A DNA stretch of 64,000 nt, taken from the NCBI GenBank assembly GCA_947044365.1, contig OX345648.1, positions 3,972,096 through 4,036,095 of the forward strand, given 5' to 3'. The notes beneath the pieces were generated by a model that was not told the origin of the DNA, made no database searches, and saw only the letters and a program-made list of their open reading frames with translations. How positions within the stretch are numbered: position 1 is the stretch's first letter; every line of letters starts with the position of its first letter. The stretch comes from Petrosia ficiformis (Eukaryota > Porifera > Demospongiae > Haplosclerida > Petrosiidae). The position numbers and the translations under genes are program-made. Below are positions 28,701-34,700 of this stretch, one piece after another.

Positions 28701-31700
28701 AATTACTAAAGGTTTCGTTCCTTTTAATACCAAGAAAAGCACCGACTGGTCTACACGTGTATGGCATGATTGGGTGTCGGAAAGAAATGTAACCAATGAA
28801 AAAAAGTGTCCGGCAGATTTGCTAGAGAATCCTAAATCTTCAAAGCTTAATTATCGGCTGTGTAGATTTGTTGCTGAAGTAAGGAAAAAGGATGGAACGG
28901 CTTAACCCCCTCGCTCTATTCACTTAATATTGGCTGGTATCCAGAGGACTGTCCTCGAAGTGTCTCCTGATTTACTGAGATTCTTTGACCAGTCAGATAA
29001 CACTTTTCGAGAGTTACGACAGTCGTGCGATACTGTGTATCGAGAACTAAGGAGTCAAGGGATTGGGACGGAGGTAAATCACACACCAATAATTAATATG
29101 AATGAAGAGCAAAAATTGTGGGACACTGGTGTTCTTTCCATCAACAGTCCTGTCGGGTTACAACGAGCCGTTTTCTTTTATGTAGGTAAAAGGTTTTGTA
29201 TACAAGGAGGGGAGGAGCAGAGAAAGCTTGGGCCTTCTCAATTTAAACGTTCGTTGTTTAATTGGTTCAATCCCTTTGAATCTATCCTGTAAGTGATTTC
29301 CTTGGTGATTGGTACTGAAACTAATAAACAATTACTTTTCTTGTGATATTTTGCTTCATTGTTTAATCAAATTCAATTGAAATTACAATCACTTTCTTAA
29401 CTTGATTTCCTGTATATTCACTGGTGAATATACAGGATTTTCTGTATATTCACTAGTGAATATACAGAAAATCCTGTGTGTATACAATATATACTGTGGT
29501 CAGTGCCTTTGAAGAGTATGGCTTCTATAGTATAAACATGTATATATACATATACATATACATGTACATGTTTTAATGCTCAGTACTGTTGTATTCAAAA
29601 TCATTTTCTGTGTTCTCTCTTCGTATAATATAATGGTTTCCTTACTATTGGTATTTCTTCTTCTAGTCTCTGGTATTATTCATTTCAGTTGTGGATTATT
29701 GTTTAGTACAACTGATAATAATGGAATACAACAGACTTCACAATATCTTCTGAAATGTTGTGATACACTCAATTTGGGAAAGAGTTTTATATTTGAAAAG
29801 GACAATGGAGTCATTAGTTTTATCCTGTGTCCATCTACCCTACCAGACAACTGTCCTAAAAATGGATCATGTAGTGATATACTACTGAACTATCCTAATG
29901 CTACCTCAGGTTATTATAACCTCACTATAACTAATGGTAGTATTATTAGTATATATTGTGACATGGAGGGTAATAACTGTGGAGAAGAAGGAGGATGGAC
30001 AAGAATTGGATTTGTTAATATGAGTGAACCTGGTACTACCTGTCCTACTGGTTTGACTGAGGGACAATATGATAATATTACATTATGTGGACTGCATCAC
30101 ACAGCACTCGATGGTACATATGATCCTGTTTGTAACTCAACATTCTTCTCTACTTATGGACTCAACTACAGTAAGGTGTGTGGACAAGTAAGAGGATACC
30201 AGTATGGATATGCTGAAGGTTTGTTTAGACATTATTATGAATATTATAATTACAATCTCTCTGATCCATATCTTACTGGTGTGTCTATAACATATGATGA
30301 TAATCCTATTAAACATATCTGGTCTTATGTTTGTGGATTTAGTGAAGATAATTACTTTTTTTATTACTATGATGAACTGGATTGTCCTTGTAATACAAGA
30401 AACCGTCACAGTTCACCTTCATTCATTAATAATGATTACTATTGTGAATCAGGGTACGATGATCCATACTACTATTTTGGTAATTTGTTCTCTTCTAATG
30501 ATCCATTATGGGATGGACAACAGTGTAATGGTTTTGAGAGTACTTGTTGTACTACTCCTAATATGCCATGGTTTATCAAGACACTGAATGAGACAGTTAG
30601 TGATGATATTCAGTTGAGGGTGTGTGGAGGTGATAATGATTGGTATAATAGGGAGAGGTTCAGTACTCCGCTTGATTTAATTGAACTGTATATAAAATAA
30701 TTTGTTGTTTTTCTTTCTTTACTTTCACGTAACAATTACAGTAGACTATAAGAGTACGTTTTGATTAAAGTTAAAAATATTATTATCAACCGTTAACAGA
30801 TAGAAGTATTTTGAACTACATGTATATATAAAGTAATTTGTTGTTTTTCTTTCTTTACTTTCATGTACATGTAATAATTCAGTAGACTGCAAGAATACGT
30901 TTTGTTTAAAGTTAAAGTATTTTGTTCTAATAAATAATTATGTATTTGCAAACTTCATCAGTTATTACTAGTGCTGGGATTCGAATATCATTATAGATAG
31001 AGCACATTTAGTGATAATCAATATCGTGACCAGATATTGATTTGTACTCATGTGCTTGCGCATTAAGTACAAGGCATTTGTTTTTTAAAAACATCCTAAT
31101 AACTTAACTTACAACTGGTTTTATATTTGATACATGATACCCAAATTATCTATTTTCATGCCATTTAGTGGGAGGTTTTTCCTGTCAAGTAAATAATTAC
31201 TTCCACTGGTAATATCGATAATTAATCTATATTGGGTGCACTAATAATAATCAATATTGGCGTCTCTACCGATTCCCAGCAAAAGTTATTACATGTTGAA
31301 CAAGTGTATATAGAGAAAAAAAACATCCCTATATTTGCTTTGTGATGACTAAGTATTAAGCATTGCTGATGGCACTACTGTCTCTACCTTTCTGTGTACT
31401 CGAAAGCTGGGGCCTGAAGAAGTAAGTGTAAGCCTGATTGCAGTCTAAGTACACAGATCTTTGATGAACTGACTGAAGTACTCCTACAAGGTTCTAAATG
31501 ATGACTTCCTCATATCTGAAACTTAACAACTTATTATACTTACTTGTTAAAGATTCTTGCATAATATTTATACTGTTTCTCTGCTATATACAACAGTTAT
31601 TAGCAGTTTCTGAATCTTCCTGGCTTGTCTGTAGCTCGAAGAGCCTCGAACGCGCGTTCTTTTACGCGCCACGCCCATTAATTGACCGAGCCCCCGGGAA

Positions 31701-34700
31701 TGACGCAACTTCCTTAATTACGTATACAACGCATAGTCACGCAAGTGACACAAACATATATATATATATATATACATTAAACCCCGTGGAAAGCAATTAT
31801 AGGGATGGCCCTACGGGGCATAAAAACGTGAAATTTGTACATAATCTTGAATAAAAATTCTTATAAACAACTGTTGCTGCTCTGTTACATATTATATCAG
31901 TTGTATATTGATATTCATAAGCTGAAACTTTCTATTCTGTTAAGATTTGGTACAAACTACAAATAACATTTTTGATAGGAATATAAGAAAAGAGTAGGGA
32001 TGTGTGATACAACTAAGTATAGGTTATACACCGAGGTAAAAGTTTCTACTGGATTTATCAAACCGAGGGCCGAAGGCACGAGGTTTGATAACAAATACTT
32101 ATATCTGCTAACAGTTGATAATAATACTTTAATACTTTAACTTTAAACAAAACGTATTCTTGCAGTCGACTGAATTATTACATGTACATGAAAGTAAAGA
32201 AAGAAAAACAACAAATTACTTGAATTTAATCTACCTGTACAGTTGTACACAGTAGCACATGTACCAAAAAAATTAATTATGTCGATATTTTCTGGAAGCA
32301 CTTTTGGTTTTCTCTAAAGAGAGAAGCCTGCACTCTTCACACACACTCAAACTCAACTCCTCAATAATGCTTAGAAAGTGAGTGTGTAATGCACATGAGC
32401 AGTAGTTACTGATAATAAACATTTTATTATCTTATTCATGAAACAGTTACTGTATATGTTTTACGATAATGATCATAATCTCATTATCATGATTATCACA
32501 CAGGCCTATTCTCTTTACATTACAGATGACTCAACTGCAGATGTACATGTAGAAGTTCACAAGTACATGATATTTTAATGCATCACTTGTAATAACTAAA
32601 AACCTATGGCTATGGACAGACATTGGCTAAAGAGAGAGTAGTGAGGCACCAATAATGGGATCAGCAATCAGTAGTGTTCTATCCATACTGTTTGGCACTG
32701 GTCAGGAGTAACTAACTACCTCTCAGATAATACGTATATACGTATACTGAGACATAATTAGATATATACAGGATAAATAGCATTAAATGGAAGTTAGAAT
32801 CTGACCACCACTCTAAATACATGTAGTCTAAGTAGAACACTGAATTATTATTTACATTGTAAATAATTTATATGCTGTACTGTATTATCACATCACATAA
32901 TGTACATGTACCACCATTCACATTCCACACTAATGTGATACTATGTGTATCTATGAACTCTGCAGTATGTATACAATGTAATTAAAGGGTAACTATAATG
33001 AACTATGTTTACAATATACAAATATAATTAATGTAACACTATCTATGAACTTCCTTTTGTACATGTATGTACAGTGTATATATATAATGTAATATTACAT
33101 GTATCTATGAACTATTATAATCTACCTTTGTATGTATACAATATAATTAATGTGACACTATCTATGAACTATTATAATCTACCTTTGTATGTATACAATA
33201 TAATTAATGTGACACTATCTATGAACTATTATAATCTACCTTTGTATGTATACAATATAATTAATGTGACACTATCTATGAACTATTATAATCTACCTTT
33301 GTATGTATACAATATAATTAATATGACACTATCTATGAACTATTATAATCTACCTTTGTATGTATACAATATAATTAATGTAACACTACATGTATGTATA
33401 CAATGTAATCAAGCTACATAGAAGTGATCCATGATGATAGATGTATAAGCTTACTGACTTCTTTTGTTCCAGTAACATTGAAAATGAACACATGGTCTTA
33501 TCATGATTCGAAGTTGGAAAATCGTTATCATGATTGTAAAAATAATCGTGATAATCATATTAATGCTCAGTCCCACATGTACATGTACATGTACTATAAA
33601 TAGTTTTATTGTGTTATCACTTATCAGTGAACTCTAATAAGTGCATAAAAACAATTGTGTTACTGCTGGTTTCAATTTGATATTCAATGAGATTTACAAT
33701 AATATAAGGAAAAAGTGCCAGTGTTCTGCCCATACTGGTTGGCACTGGTCGGGAATAACCACCTCTCAAATGAATTAACCACCTTCTAGATAAATTAACC
33801 ACCTCTTAGATAAATTAATCACCTCTCAGATAATACAGCTACTGAGACAGAATCGAGTATATACTGGATAAACAGCACTAAATGCAATGCAAAATCCAAC
33901 CACCACTCTAAATATCCTGGACAGAACACTGAAGTGCCACAATTATAAGGATTATTTTTACTTCTTTTAAAACAGTAAATATACAAGTACATGTATTCAA
34001 CCTCAAATGTATTGGAGAGATTGTCACTCACAAAAGTAGATGAAACGAGATGAACAGTTAAGGTCACATGTGATGCAATCAGTACGCGTATATACACATA
34101 CAAACAATCATACACTATACAAATACTGTATGTACATTTGTACATGCACAGGTACTGTATGTACAATGTACATGTACATACATGTATATACAGTATGTAC
34201 ATATAATCATACACTATACAAGTACAGTCGCATACACTATAAAAATACTGTATGTACATGTACAAGTACTGTATGTATGTATACAGGCACATGTAATCAT
34301 ACACTATACAAATACTGTAAGTCATGTACAGGTACTGTATATACATGTATACAGGTACATATAATCATACACTATACAAGTACAGTTGCACACATTATAA
34401 AGGTACAGTATATAAATACCATAGATTGGGAAATTTTCTCTGTTCAAAAATTTCATTGGTGTTTCTTATTCACAAACATTGATCTTGAAATTTTTTATAA
34501 TAATTATAAATCTGATATAGCACTTGTAGCGTGTTATAACATATACTTATATATATATATGATATACATGTATATACATGTATACATGTATATAGCCCTC
34601 TATTCCAAGTTTGGAACTTATAATTTTATTAATACAGATCATGTACATGTAAATCTCAATGAACTTTTTATACCATGAAAAAATCCCAAACTATGTGTGT

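Noticed and set aside
33074..33421. 115-aa repeat ORF (and 151-aa relative at 49951) that looks like a repeat protein
   Set aside because: 57-bp minisatellite; array structure differs between duplicates and there is no signal, splice or start context.
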